A stretch of 31,463 nucleotides of DNA. Origin: Burkholderiaceae bacterium (GTDB taxonomy: Bacteria; Pseudomonadota; Gammaproteobacteria; Burkholderiales; Burkholderiaceae). Position 1 is the stretch's first letter. Every line of letters begins with the position of its first letter. The stretch lies in contig JASLEM010000007.1 in assembly GCA_030151165.1 (NCBI GenBank), positions 1 through 31,463 of the forward strand, given 5' to 3'. Both the position numbers and the translations under genes were made by a program. Below the pieces are notes generated by a model. It was not told the DNA's origin. It saw only the letters and a list, made by a program, of their open reading frames with translations, and ran no database searches. Below are positions 23,789 through 31,463 of the stretch, in pieces.

Positions 23789-24973
23789 ATGCGCCGACGT
23801 CCGTTCATCGCGGCGATGGCGGCGAGTGCCGCCATGCCACCGTCGGTCTCGGCCTCGTCGGCATCGACGGCCAATACCCTTCCCGCGCTCGGCGTCTCGC
23901 ACCGCCCGCTGCGCTTCCCGGCCGACCATGGCGCGCATCCGGACACGCACATCGAGTGGTGGTACGTCACCGGCTGGCTACGGTCGGCGGGCGGCGGCGA
24001 GGCGTCGGACCAGGCGACGGCCATCGCGGCCGGCAAGGCGCCCGAGTTCGGCTTCCAGGTCACGTTCTTCCGCACGCGCACCGGCCTGGGCGAGGGCTCG
24101 GCCAGCCGCTTCGCGGCGAAGCAGGTCGTGTTCGCGCACGTCGCCCTGACGGATCTCGCGGCCGGCACGCGCGCGGGCGGCGCGGGCCTGATGCACGACC
24201 AGCGCGTCGCGCGCGAGGGCTTCGGCCTCGTGCAGACGCCCGCCGCGAGCGGCACGCAGGCGGTGCGGCTGCGCGACTGGATGCTGAGCCGCACGGCGTC
24301 GGCCCCGGGCACCCCGAGCGCGCAGCGCATCGACGTCCGCAGCGAGCGCTTCGCCCTCGCGCTGGCGCTGCAGGCCACGCAACCGGTGATGCTGCAGGGC
24401 GACGCCGGCTATTCGCAGAAGGGGCCGCTGCCGCAGCAGGCCAGCCACTACTACAGCGAGCCGCAGCTCGCGGTGCGCGGCCGCGTCGAGCGCGCGGGCC
24501 TGCCGCCGCGCGAGGTCGTCGGCCGCGCCTGGCTGGATCACGAATGGAGCGACGCCTACCTGCCGCCGGACGCCGTCGGCTGGGACTGGGTCGGCTTCAA
24601 CCTGCTCGACGGCGGCGCGCTGATGGCCTTCCGCATGCGCCGCGCCGACGGCAGCACCGTGTGGGCCGGCGGCTCGTTCCGCAACGCGGCCGGCGAGTTG
24701 CGCGCCTTCGGGCCGGCCGAGGTCGCGTTCAGGCCGCTGCGGCGCTGGACGAGCCCGCGCACGCGGGTCGAGTATCCGGTCGAGTGGCAGCTCGACACCC
24801 CCGCCGGCAGCTTCCGTGTCGACGCCTTGCAGGACGACCAGGAACTCGACAGCCGCGACTCGACCGGCGCGCTGTACTGGGAAGGCGTCTCGGCGCTTCG
24901 CAGGGCGGACGGGCAACCGGCCGGCTGGGGCTACCTCGAGCTGACCGGCTATGCGGACCGACTACGTCTTTAG
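23789..24973 (+). CDS. AttH/CrtC-like lipocalin-fold protein
   Basis: A 394-residue exported protein. MRRRPFIAAMAASAAM looks like a signal peptide with a Tat-like RRRPFI motif. The family signature HIEWWYVTGWL starts the first domain, with FQVTFFRTRTG and VFAHVALTDL following. WLDHEWSDAYL and DWVGFNLLDGGALMAFRMR mark the second lipocalin-like domain. Proteins of this type are often labelled carotenoid 1,2-hydratase, but periplasmic members are normally encoded beside an ABC ATPase and FtsX-like permease, so the hydratase label is unsafe. Here neither partner is adjacent; a matching permease lies at 4894-7626. In-frame GTG codons just before ATG 23789 are alternative starts. Confidence 0.85.
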   Translation: MRRRPFIAAMAASAAMPPSVSASSASTANTLPALGVSHRPLRFPADHGAHPDTHIEWWYVTGWLRSAGGGEASDQATAIAAGKAPEFGFQVTFFRTRTGLGEGSASRFAAKQVVFAHVALTDLAAGTRAGGAGLMHDQRVAREGFGLVQTPAASGTQAVRLRDWMLSRTASAPGTPSAQRIDVRSERFALALALQATQPVMLQGDAGYSQKGPLPQQASHYYSEPQLAVRGRVERAGLPPREVVGRAWLDHEWSDAYLPPDAVGWDWVGFNLLDGGALMAFRMRRADGSTVWAGGSFRNAAGELRAFGPAEVAFRPLRRWTSPRTRVEYPVEWQLDTPAGSFRVDALQDDQELDSRDSTGALYWEGVSALRRADGQPAGWGYLELTGYADRLRL

Positions 24974-24986
24974 GGGCATTACCCCT
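24972..24986. promoter_or_regulatory. Inverted repeat AGGGG-CATTA-CCCCT
   Basis: A perfect 5-base dyad overlaps the stop of the AttH/CrtC-like gene and lies about 100 bases before the 81-residue gene. One half (TACCCCT) fits the loose heptamer bound by NarL-type regulators. It is not followed by a T-run, so a terminator is less likely. It may be an operator for the small gene. Confidence 0.35.
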
Positions 24987-25088
24987 GTCGTCCAACGGTG
25001 CTCTACTGCGGAGTCGATCCCGCTGTACGGCCCGCCGCCATGCCGGGGCACGCCCGTTGCCGCGAACGGCTTCAACTCTGGAGAGCCC

Positions 25089-25334
25089 ATGAAAACGCAG
25101 GACACGTCGCCCGAACTGCAGCACATCTATCGGCAATTGAAAGTGGGGCTGGGACACGAACTCGTCAACGACGACAACGTCTTCGCGCTGATCGCCATCG
25201 CGCAGGCGGACGGCCACAAGCTCCTGGAGACCGAGCTGCGCGAATGGCAGGCGCCCTGCAGCGACTCGGACGACGGCCCGCGCCCGACCATGGCGCCCAC
25301 GCCCGGCTTCAACAAGACGAACGTCAAGCACTGA
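25089..25334 (+). CDS. Small conserved-looking hypothetical protein (81 residues)
   Basis: I do not recognise this gene. It encodes 81 residues, soluble, without signal peptide or membrane helix. The N-terminal half looks helical and acidic/hydrophobic (LQHIYRQLKVGLGHELVNDD, then NVFALIAIAQADGHKLLE), the C-terminal third is Pro/Asp-rich and probably disordered. The ATG at 25089 has GGAGAG four bases upstream, a strong ribosome site, and the 115-base upstream gap is AT-richer than its surroundings. It stands between the lipocalin-like gene and the SHOCT-PspC gene on the same strand but probably has its own promoter. No function is claimed. Confidence 0.7.
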   Translation: MKTQDTSPELQHIYRQLKVGLGHELVNDDNVFALIAIAQADGHKLLETELREWQAPCSDSDDGPRPTMAPTPGFNKTNVKH

Positions 25335-25548
25335 GCCCGGCCGCGCCATCGCCCGCGCGGTGCGCCAGCCGCCGCGGGCGACCCGGCGCGGTACCGTCCG
25401 GCGCGCCGCGCGGCCCACGCCCCGGCCTGTCGGGGCGAACGCCGGGCCTGTCGGCCCGCACGGCAGTCCATCGCAAGGCGTTGGCGCCACGGGGCGCGCC
25501 GTCCTAAGCTGACCTTCATCGATCACGCCATTCCACCAGGAGAATGCA

Positions 25549-25950
25549 ATGTCAGTCAGCGACGAAATCGGCAAGCTCGGCGACCTCCACCAGCGCGGTG
25601 TCCTTTCCGACGAGGAATTCGCGCGCGCGAAGGCGCGTGTCCTCAACGGCATGAATGGCCAGGGCGCCCAGGGCAGCCCGTACAACGGCGGCGCCGACAC
25701 GCGCGGCCCGTTCGGTCCGCAAGGCGCCATCAACGCCCTGCGCCGCAGCATCAGCGACCGCTGGATCGGCGGCGTCTGCGGCGGCGTCGCGCAGGTCACC
25801 GGTGTCGCGTCGTGGGTGTGGCGGCTGCTGTTCATCTTCGGCGTCGTGTTCGCCGGCTCGGGCCTGCTGCTGTACGTCCTGATGTGGATCCTCGTGCCGC
25901 AGGAGCCGTACTACCTCGCCGGCCCCGGCGACCAGATGCACGCGGGCTGA
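25549..25950 (+). CDS. SHOCT-PspC domain membrane protein
   Basis: A 133-residue inner-membrane protein. Residues 1-34 (EIGKLGDLHQRGVLSDEEFA) form a SHOCT-like short C-terminal-type domain, here at the N-terminus. A Gly/Pro/Asn linker follows. Residues 65-125 are a PspC domain: SISDRWIGGVCGGVAQVTG then WRLLFIFGVVFAGSGLLLYV and MWILVPQEP. PspC proteins sense or relay membrane stress. The start has AGGAGA upstream (CAGGAGAATGCA). No pspA, pspB or pspF is near, so any link to the phage-shock response is by domain only. The 214-base gap before it is GC-rich; TTGGCG and TAAGCT, 18 bases apart around 25481-25510, are a weak promoter candidate. Confidence 0.87.
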   Translation: MSVSDEIGKLGDLHQRGVLSDEEFARAKARVLNGMNGQGAQGSPYNGGADTRGPFGPQGAINALRRSISDRWIGGVCGGVAQVTGVASWVWRLLFIFGVVFAGSGLLLYVLMWILVPQEPYYLAGPGDQMHAG

Positions 25951-26258
25951 GACGACGCCACGCGACGGCCGCCGGCGACGGCCTCCGCCGGCCCGGCCCT
26001 CGCGTGACCCGTCGCGCGTGCGAGCTCGCGTGAGCCGCGCGACTCGCACGACACACCGAGGCGATGCCCTGCGGACGTGCGCGACCGTCGCGCCATCCGT
26101 CCCGTAGCGCGGTTGGTTGCCGTCGCTTGCCCCGTCCTGAAGAATGTAATGTTCGGTGAACGCTGTTGGCCGGATGCCGGTCTCGCGCGTTCTCTACAGG
26201 TCATCCCACGAAAAACCCGCGCCCCTTGCCTGTCGGGGGCCAGCCAGAGGTCACGAGA
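25951..26258. other. Intergenic stretch, no gene
   Basis: These 308 bases separate the SHOCT-PspC gene from the YXWGXW lipoprotein. The first part has GC-rich self-complementary runs (GCCGGC copies near 25972-25998) without a T-tract. A more AT-rich patch near 26140-26165 contains TAATGT, a possible -10 box, but no good -35 at 16-18 bases, and a small dyad GTTC-GGT-GAAC. I see no supportable small gene. Confidence 0.5.
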
Positions 26259-27953
26259 ATGAACCATCGACAAGCCCTCGCCACGCCGCGCCGCTTCGCA
26301 CTCAGCGGCCTGTGCGGCGTGCTCGCGGCGTCCTCGCTGCTGTCCGCGTGCGTCGTCGAGCCGCCGCGCTACCAGCAGCCGCAGCGCTACTCGCCGCCGC
26401 CGCAGTACCCGCCCGCGCCGCAGTACCAGGCGCCGCCGCAATATCCGCAGGCGCCGCCGGCCGATTACGCGCCGGTGCAGGACGAGCCGGTCGTCAGCGT
26501 CTACATCGACCCGCCGACCTACGAGCCCGCACCGATCGCCGTGGCCTGGGCGCCGCCGCCGATGCTGGTCGAGGCGCCGCCGCCGCAGCCCTACCCGGAC
26601 GCGGTCTGGACGGGCGGCTACTGGGCCTGGCAAGGCCGCTGGGTCTGGGCCGCGGGGCGCTGGGCCGCGCCGCCGCAGCCGGACTACGTGTGGGTGCAGC
26701 CGTACTACGAGCATCGCGACGCCAACGTCGTCTTCATCCCCGGCTACTGGTCGCGGCCCGAGGTGCGCTTCGTGCCGCCGCCGCTCGGCGTGCAGATCGC
26801 CATCGGCGTGGTCGCGGCCGGCGTGATCCTCGCCAGCCATCCGCCGGTCGGCCCGCAGGGCTGCTTCGTGCCGCCGCCGCCGGGCTCGCGCCACGGGATC
26901 ATCGTGCCGGCGCCGATCGGCACGCCGCCGGCCGTCGTCGTCAGCGCGCCGCCGGTGGTCAACGTCGGCATGCACATCACGGGCAACGTCGAGAACAACA
27001 GCCACAACACGACGATCAACGACAACCGCGTCACCAACAACATCACCAACGTCACGAACGTGACCAACGTGACGATCGTCGCTCCGGCCGGCAGCACCGC
27101 CAGCGGCCAGGCCTACCAGGGCCAGGTGCCCGCGCGTTCGCACCTCGCCGCGGGCCTGCCGCCGGTGGTGCATGCCGCGGCGCCGGTGCCGACGTCCGGC
27201 GCGGCGATCCCGTCCTACGTGCCGGGCCGCCAGCCGGTGGCGCTGCCGCCGGCCCAGACCGTGCACACCGAGCCGGCACGCCCGTACAACGCCGGCCTGC
27301 GCAGCGACAACCCGAACGGCAACCGCCCCGGCTTCCAGGGCGGCAACGGCGAGCCGGCGGGTCGCTCGGGCCAGCCGCAGCCGTACGGCCAGGCGAACCC
27401 GCCCGTGCAGGGTCAGCCGGGGCAGCCGGGCCAGTTCCAGCAGAACTCGAACCCGAATCCGCAGCAGCAACAGCCGCAACCGCACGGCCAGCCGTACCAG
27501 CAGCCTCAACAGCAACAGCAGATCGCCCCGCAAGGCCAACCCTCGCAGTTCGCGCCGGGCCAGCCGCGCCCCGGCCAGCAGCCTTATCAACCGCAGCCGT
27601 ACCCGCAGCCGCCTCGCCAGCAGCCGCCTTCCTATCCGCCGGCGCCGGGGCAGCCGTCCCAGCAGCCGCCGATGCAGGGCAACCACGGCCAGCCGCAGGG
27701 CGCGCCCGTCGCGGGCCAGCCGCAGGCGACGCCGGGCACCGAGCCGCGCGCACGCGGCATCGGCGATCCGCGCCAGCAACGCGGCCAGCCCGACCCGGCG
27801 GCCCGTCCCGAAGGCGGTCGCCCGAGCGGCGCTCAGGGGCAGCCGCAGCGCCCGCAAGGCCAGCCGGGCGAGAAGGAGCATCGCAAGGGCGACGAGAAGG
27901 AAAGAAAGGGCGAGAAAGGCGAGCTCGTCGACGAGCACCACAACGAGCGCTGA
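26259..27953 (+). CDS. YXWGXW-repeat lipoprotein with long Pro/Gln-rich region
   Basis: A 564-residue lipoprotein. The signal ends in a lipobox (LLSACVVEPP). A Pro/Gln/Tyr stretch is followed by the YXWGXW-like region (GGYWAWQGRWVWAAGRW, then FIPGYWSRPEVRF), a hydrophobic patch (GVQIAIGVVAAGVILAS), and an Asn/Val/Thr stretch with TNVTNVTNVT. Residues beyond about 330 are almost wholly Gln, Pro and Gly, presumably disordered, and the end is highly charged (EKEHRKGDEKERKGEKGE). Such a layout fits a cell-envelope protein that spans or binds peptidoglycan, but no activity is known. ATG 26259 is the start that gives the signal; AGAGG lies about ten bases upstream. The gene ends at a strong terminator. 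Confidence 0.85.
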   Translation: MNHRQALATPRRFALSGLCGVLAASSLLSACVVEPPRYQQPQRYSPPPQYPPAPQYQAPPQYPQAPPADYAPVQDEPVVSVYIDPPTYEPAPIAVAWAPPPMLVEAPPPQPYPDAVWTGGYWAWQGRWVWAAGRWAAPPQPDYVWVQPYYEHRDANVVFIPGYWSRPEVRFVPPPLGVQIAIGVVAAGVILASHPPVGPQGCFVPPPPGSRHGIIVPAPIGTPPAVVVSAPPVVNVGMHITGNVENNSHNTTINDNRVTNNITNVTNVTNVTIVAPAGSTASGQAYQGQVPARSHLAAGLPPVVHAAAPVPTSGAAIPSYVPGRQPVALPPAQTVHTEPARPYNAGLRSDNPNGNRPGFQGGNGEPAGRSGQPQPYGQANPPVQGQPGQPGQFQQNSNPNPQQQQPQPHGQPYQQPQQQQQIAPQGQPSQFAPGQPRPGQQPYQPQPYPQPPRQQPPSYPPAPGQPSQQPPMQGNHGQPQGAPVAGQPQATPGTEPRARGIGDPRQQRGQPDPAARPEGGRPSGAQGQPQRPQGQPGEKEHRKGDEKERKGEKGELVDEHHNER

Positions 27954-27992
27954 CCGCGAGGGCGCTCGCGAGCCGGCGCCGCCAGAACGAGA

Positions 27993-28022
27993 AAGGGGAC
28001 GCTTCGCGTCCCCTTCTTCTTT
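27993..28022 (+). terminator. Rho-independent terminator after the YXWGXW gene
   Basis: A perfect 10-base stem, AAGGGGACGC (27993-28002) with GCGTCCCCTT (28006-28015), closes on TTC and runs into CTTCTTT. It lies 40 bases after the lipoprotein stop and between convergent genes. The A-rich left flank (GAGAAA) may let it act weakly on the opposite strand too. Confidence 0.85.
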
Positions 28023-28115
28023 CGAGCGGGCCTCACGCGCGGGCGTGCGGCCCTCGTCGCTCGGTGTCTCGCGCCCGGCGCGCGCCGCCGAGGCGGCAGC
28101 GTCGGGCCTGCGGCG

Positions 28116-30395
28116 TCACTGGCCGGCCACCAGCTGGTCGACGATGAAGCCGTACAGGTCGGTCGTCTCCTCGATGCGCTCGGACAGCGCCGTGCCGATG
28201 CCATGTCCGCTGGAGGCGCTGGTTCGCAGCAGGATCTCGTGGCCGCTCGGGTCGGCCTGCTGCAGGCGCGCGATCATCTTGCGCGAGTGCGCCGGGTTGA
28301 CGCGGCCGTCGTTGTCGCCCGTCATCATCAGGATCGCCGGGTAGTCGACGCCGTCCTTCACGTTGCGGTACGGCGAGTAGGCGTAGAGCGCGTCGAACTG
28401 CGCCTTGTCCTTGACGCTGCCGAACTCCGTCGTGTTGAACGCGCCGTTGGGGTCGAGCTCGACGCGCAGCATGTCGTAGATCCCCACCGAGCTCACCACC
28501 GCGCGGAACAGGTCGGGGCGCTGCGTCAACGCCGCGCCCATCAGCAGGCCGCCGTTGCTGCCGCCGACGATCGCGAGCCGCTGCGGGTTCGTGTAGTTCT
28601 GCTTGACGAGGTGCTCCGCCGACGCGATGAAGTCGTCGAACACGTTCTGCTTCTTCGTGAGGTTGCCGGCCATGTGCCAGGCCTCGCCGTACTCGCTGCC
28701 GCCGCGGATGTTGGCGACGACGTAGACGCCGCCCCGATCCAGCCACACGCGGCGCGCCGCGTTGAAGCCCGGGGTCATGCTCACGCCGTAGCCGCCGTAG
28801 CCGTACAGGATCGTCGGGTTGCGGCCGTCCAGGTGCGTGCCCTTGCGCTTCATGATGTTCAGCGGGATCTTCGTGCCGTCCTTCGAGACCGCGAACTCGC
28901 GCACGACCTCGGTGTCGGAGAAGTTCGCCTCCGACGACACGTACAGCCCGCTGCGCCGCGCGCGCCCGCTCGCCACGTGCGACCACAGCGGCGGCGTGAC
29001 GTAGCTCGTGAGGTGCGCGACGACGTCGCCACGCCCGAGGTTGACGAGGTCGTCGACGCCCGACACCGGCGGCAGCAGCACCGCGCTCGCGTGCTTGCGG
29101 CGCAGGTCGATCGTGCGCAGCCGCGACGGTCCGCCCAGCAGCTCGGCGCTGTAGACCTTGCCGCCCGCGACCGCGTAGTGCTCGATCGAGCCGTCCGATT
29201 GCGGCACCACCACCGGCACCTTCGTCCAGTCGACCGCCTGCGTCTGCGCCGACACCGCCAGGCGCAGCAGCTTGCCGCGCGGCGCGTTCGCGCGCGACAG
29301 CAGGTACAGCGCGCCGTCGTCGCCGACCTGCACGTCCTTCACGCCGTCGGCCGCGACCGCGATGCGGCGCCACGTGCCCTGCGCGCCGGCGTCGGTCGTC
29401 TTCAGGTACAGCGCGTAGTCGCCGCCGTCGCCGTTCTCGACGATCGCGACGACGGTGCGGCCGTCCTGCGACGTCTCGAGGCGCGTCTCGGCGATGCGCG
29501 GGAAGTCGGCGCCGACCTCGGGCTTGTCCTGCTCGGCGGGCGTGCCGAGCACGTGATAGAAGACCTGCTGGAAGAAATGCGCGTCGGCGTCCGCGCGCGT
29601 GCCGGGCGCGGGATATTGCGTGTAGTACAGGCCCGCGTTGCCCGGGCCCCAGGCGACGTCGCCGCCGCCGGTCGGGTAGGTGACGCGCGGGATGCGGTCG
29701 GGCAGCGGCTGGCCGGTGGCGACGTCGAGGACGCGCAGCGTGCCGTCCTCGCTGCCGCCCTCGGAGACCGAGATCGCCACGCGCTTGCCATCGAGCGACG
29801 GGCGGAAGAAGTCGATCGTCAGCGAGCCGTCCGCGGCCTCGACGTTCGGGTCGTAGACCACGTGCTCGGTCGTCGGGTCGTCCACCGACTTCAGCGTCAC
29901 CAGCAGCGGCTGCTGCTTCGGCGGCGCGTTCTTCAGCGCGAAGATCACGCCGCCGCGTTCGACGAGGCCGGAGTACGCGCTCGACGTCGACGACATCAGC
30001 GTCGTCAGCCGCGCGTGCAGCGCGGCGCGCGCGGGCATCGCGTCCAGCGCCTTGCGGCTGTACGCGTTCTCCGCCGCGACCCACGCCTTTTCCTGCGGGT
30101 CGCCGGCCGTCTCCAGCCACTCGAAGTCGTCCTTGACGGTGACGCCGAAGTAGTCGTGCGTCGCCGGGCGGACGGCGGCGAGCGGGTAGCCGCGCGCGCC
30201 GGGCATCACCGGCACGACGATGGCCGGCGCCGACGCCCCGGCCACGCTCGCCCCGCCGGCAGGCACGCCGGCCGAGTTGCTCATGAGCTGCGAGGCGTCG
30301 TGCTGCGCGCAGGCGGCCAGCAGCGCCGAGAGCGCGGCGATCGCGGACACGGCCGCGCCGCGGGAGAACGGCACACGAGTCAGGAAGGGTTTCAC
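28116..30395 (-). CDS. Prolyl oligopeptidase family (S9A) serine peptidase, lipoprotein
   Basis: A 759-residue peptidase cleaving short peptides, probably after proline. An N-terminal lipoprotein signal ends in LSALLAACAQ (Cys 29), so it is membrane-anchored in the envelope, whereas classical prolyl oligopeptidases are cytosolic. Residues about 70-480 form the beta-propeller (DYFGVTVKDDFEWLE at its start). The C-terminal alpha/beta-hydrolase domain holds NPTILYGYGGYGVSM, S613 in GGSNGGLL, D696 in GDNDGRVNP and H731 in SSGHGIG. The start is a GTG at 30395 with GAGGA five to six bases upstream; no ATG is better placed. It stands alone, convergent with the lipoprotein gene. Confidence 0.93.
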   Translation of the reverse strand: MKPFLTRVPFSRGAAVSAIAALSALLAACAQHDASQLMSNSAGVPAGGASVAGASAPAIVVPVMPGARGYPLAAVRPATHDYFGVTVKDDFEWLETAGDPQEKAWVAAENAYSRKALDAMPARAALHARLTTLMSSTSSAYSGLVERGGVIFALKNAPPKQQPLLVTLKSVDDPTTEHVVYDPNVEAADGSLTIDFFRPSLDGKRVAISVSEGGSEDGTLRVLDVATGQPLPDRIPRVTYPTGGGDVAWGPGNAGLYYTQYPAPGTRADADAHFFQQVFYHVLGTPAEQDKPEVGADFPRIAETRLETSQDGRTVVAIVENGDGGDYALYLKTTDAGAQGTWRRIAVAADGVKDVQVGDDGALYLLSRANAPRGKLLRLAVSAQTQAVDWTKVPVVVPQSDGSIEHYAVAGGKVYSAELLGGPSRLRTIDLRRKHASAVLLPPVSGVDDLVNLGRGDVVAHLTSYVTPPLWSHVASGRARRSGLYVSSEANFSDTEVVREFAVSKDGTKIPLNIMKRKGTHLDGRNPTILYGYGGYGVSMTPGFNAARRVWLDRGGVYVVANIRGGSEYGEAWHMAGNLTKKQNVFDDFIASAEHLVKQNYTNPQRLAIVGGSNGGLLMGAALTQRPDLFRAVVSSVGIYDMLRVELDPNGAFNTTEFGSVKDKAQFDALYAYSPYRNVKDGVDYPAILMMTGDNDGRVNPAHSRKMIARLQQADPSGHEILLRTSASSGHGIGTALSERIEETTDLYGFIVDQLVAGQ

Positions 30396-30855
30396 GACAG
30401 TCCTCGTTTGAATGGGATACGAAACCCCGCATGTTAGGTCTTCTGCCGAGCTGGCCTTGCCGTCCGGCGCCTACGTCGATGTCGGACAGCGCTGACACGG
30501 GTTTTCACGCAGTCGCGGCCGCGGCCTCGGATAGACTGGCTCGTCGCCCTGCCGGAACATCGCCGACGCCATGTCGCCCTCGCCGCTTCGCCCCCGCCTC
30601 GCCCCGCTGCCGCCGCGCCCCGCGCCGGCGCGCGTGACGCGCGCGCGCGGACGCGCCCCCGAAGCCGGTTCACGACGACGCTGACCGTCGCCCGCGCGGC
30701 GGCCCGAGCGGCCCGTCGCGCCTCGAGTCCCCGCCTCATATCCCCGCCTCGCCGTCCGCCTCGCGCGGCGCGCCCGCCTGCCGTGGCGGCGCCTTCACGA
30801 GGCGCGACGCGCGGGCCGTCCCGATCCCTTCCCTCGTCGACCCAGGAGTCTTCCG
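30396..30855. other. Intergenic stretch, no supported gene
   Basis: This 460-base gap lies between the divergent peptidase and acetyltransferase genes. It is extremely GC-rich in its second half. GGATAGACT near 30528 could be a -10 element for rightward transcription, but no good -35 precedes it. The only small frames are Arg/Pro-rich and look like composition artefacts. No terminator or RNA gene is visible. Confidence 0.5.
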
Positions 30856-31284
30856 ATGCACATCCGCCCGTACCTCGAATCCGACGAAGCCGCCGTCATC
30901 GCGCTGTGGCACGACTGCGGCCTCACGCGCCCGTGGAACGACCCGGCGCGCGACATCGCGCGCAAGCTCACCGTGCAGCGCGAGGGCTTCCTGGTCGGCG
31001 AGATCGACGGCCGCGTGGTCGCCTCGGTGATGGCGGGCTACGACGGCCATCGCGGCTGGATCAACTACCTCGCGGTCGCGCCCGGCCACCGCGACCGCGG
31101 CCATGCGCGCGCCTTGATGGCGCAGGTCGAGCGCCTGCTGCTCGCGCTCGGCTGCCCGAAGATCAACCTGCAGATCCGCAGCGGCAACACCGCGGTGCGC
31201 GCGTTCTACGAGCGGCTGGGCTATGTGCAGGACGAGGCGGTCTCGTACGGCCGCCGCCTGATTCCGGACGGGCCGGCGGCCTGA
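30856..31284 (+). CDS. ypeA: GNAT acetyltransferase, YpeA-like
   Basis: A 142-residue cytosolic N-acetyltransferase, the same length as E. coli YpeA (141) and similar throughout: MHIRPYLESDEAAVIALW at the start, RPWNDPARDIARK, MAGYDGHRG, the acetyl-CoA loop AVAPGHRDRGHARALM, GCPKINLQIRSGN and FYERLGY. The acceptor substrate is unknown. The ATG at 30856 has AGGAG about nine bases upstream. It is followed on the same strand, after 58 bases, by the small membrane protein gene that leaves the window. Confidence 0.9.
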   Translation: MHIRPYLESDEAAVIALWHDCGLTRPWNDPARDIARKLTVQREGFLVGEIDGRVVASVMAGYDGHRGWINYLAVAPGHRDRGHARALMAQVERLLLALGCPKINLQIRSGNTAVRAFYERLGYVQDEAVSYGRRLIPDGPAA

Positions 31285-31342
31285 GCCCGGCGCCGGATCG
31301 GCGGCTCTCTAGAATCGACCGCAAACCACCCCGGGAGACCGC

Positions 31343-31463
31343 ATGGCGTACGACTACAGCTCGGAGAACAAGCGCCTCGAGCTGCCCAACCCGTACCGCG
31401 TGGAGAACCTGTTCCTGTTCGCGTGCGCCGCGGTGACCTTCGTCGGCGGCGTGACGGGCCTGC
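31343..31463 (+). CDS. Small membrane protein, N-terminal part
   Basis: The first 40 codons of a gene cut by the window edge. It begins MAYDYSSENKRLELPNPYRV and then enters a hydrophobic segment (ENLFLFACAAVTFVGGVTGL). GGGAGA lies about five bases before the ATG. I recall similar short membrane proteins as unnamed conserved genes in Burkholderiales, but cannot name a family. It may be co-transcribed with ypeA. Confidence 0.7.
   Translation, partial: MAYDYSSENKRLELPNPYRVENLFLFACAAVTFVGGVTGL

Noticed and set aside
25911..27941. A 676-codon frame antisense to the YXWGXW lipoprotein
   Set aside because: Leu/Arg-rich shadow, no ribosome site or recognised domain.
28203..30437. A 744-codon frame antisense to the prolyl oligopeptidase
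   Set aside because: Low-complexity Arg/Val/Asp sequence, a shadow of the GC-rich third codon position.
30571..30684. A 37-codon plus-strand frame in the gap before ypeA
   Set aside because: Arg/Pro-rich, no clear ribosome site, typical of composition noise in this GC-rich gap.
30434..30739. A 101-codon minus-strand frame in the same gap
   Set aside because: Almost entirely Arg/Ala/Gly, with no motif or start signal.

Overview
The window is very GC-rich (by eye near 70%), densely packed and chromosomal in character. Gene content suggests a betaproteobacterium of the Burkholderiales, probably of the Rubrivivax/Roseateles/Leptothrix kind: a gcl-hyi-glxR glyoxylate operon, an FtsX-type permease, an AttH/CrtC-like lipocalin, a SHOCT-PspC protein, a YXWGXW lipoprotein and a YpeA-type acetyltransferase. 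The taxonomic placement is inference. I saw no rRNA, tRNA, CRISPR array, phage gene, transposase or insertion sequence.

Layout. 1-2314 (+): the 3' end of glyoxylate carboligase, hydroxypyruvate isomerase and tartronate semialdehyde reductase, which together turn glyoxylate into glycerate. 2311-4662 (-): a molybdopterin oxidoreductase whose stop overlaps that of glxR. 4894-7626 (+): a large FtsX-like ABC permease with no ATPase beside it. 7744-9909 (-): a periplasmic tail-specific protease (Prc). 10145-10520: a scar holding the C-terminal ends of an AraC regulator (-) and, probably, an oxidoreductase (+), joined head to head. 10570-12234 (+): a CPA1 cation/proton antiporter, again stop-to-stop with the next gene. 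12231-13606 (-): a carboxymuconolactone-decarboxylase-like gene followed by an alpha/beta hydrolase, divergent from a LysR regulator (13725-14591, +).

14611-16311 (-): a TetR regulator, then a probable promoter, a 30-residue single-helix membrane peptide, a multi-pass membrane protein coupled to it by a GTGA overlap, and a DUF4260 membrane protein. 16449-20513 (-): a secreted sedolisin-type (S53) peptidase with five Ig-like repeats, a strong terminator, a good promoter and a long leader that could fold. 21006-23559 (-): a GST, TrhO and an RluA-family pseudouridine synthase in a likely operon. 23789-27953 (+): the AttH/CrtC-like protein, an 81-residue unknown, a SHOCT-PspC membrane protein and a YXWGXW lipoprotein ending at a strong terminator. 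28116-30395 (-): a lipoprotein prolyl oligopeptidase. 30856-31463 (+): a YpeA-like acetyltransferase and the start of a small membrane protein.

Most of the window is ordinary housekeeping and envelope biology. The parts least explained by known families are the TetR/micropeptide/membrane-protein/DUF4260 module, the leader of the S53 gene, the deletion scar at about 10390, and the 81-residue gene behind a short inverted repeat.
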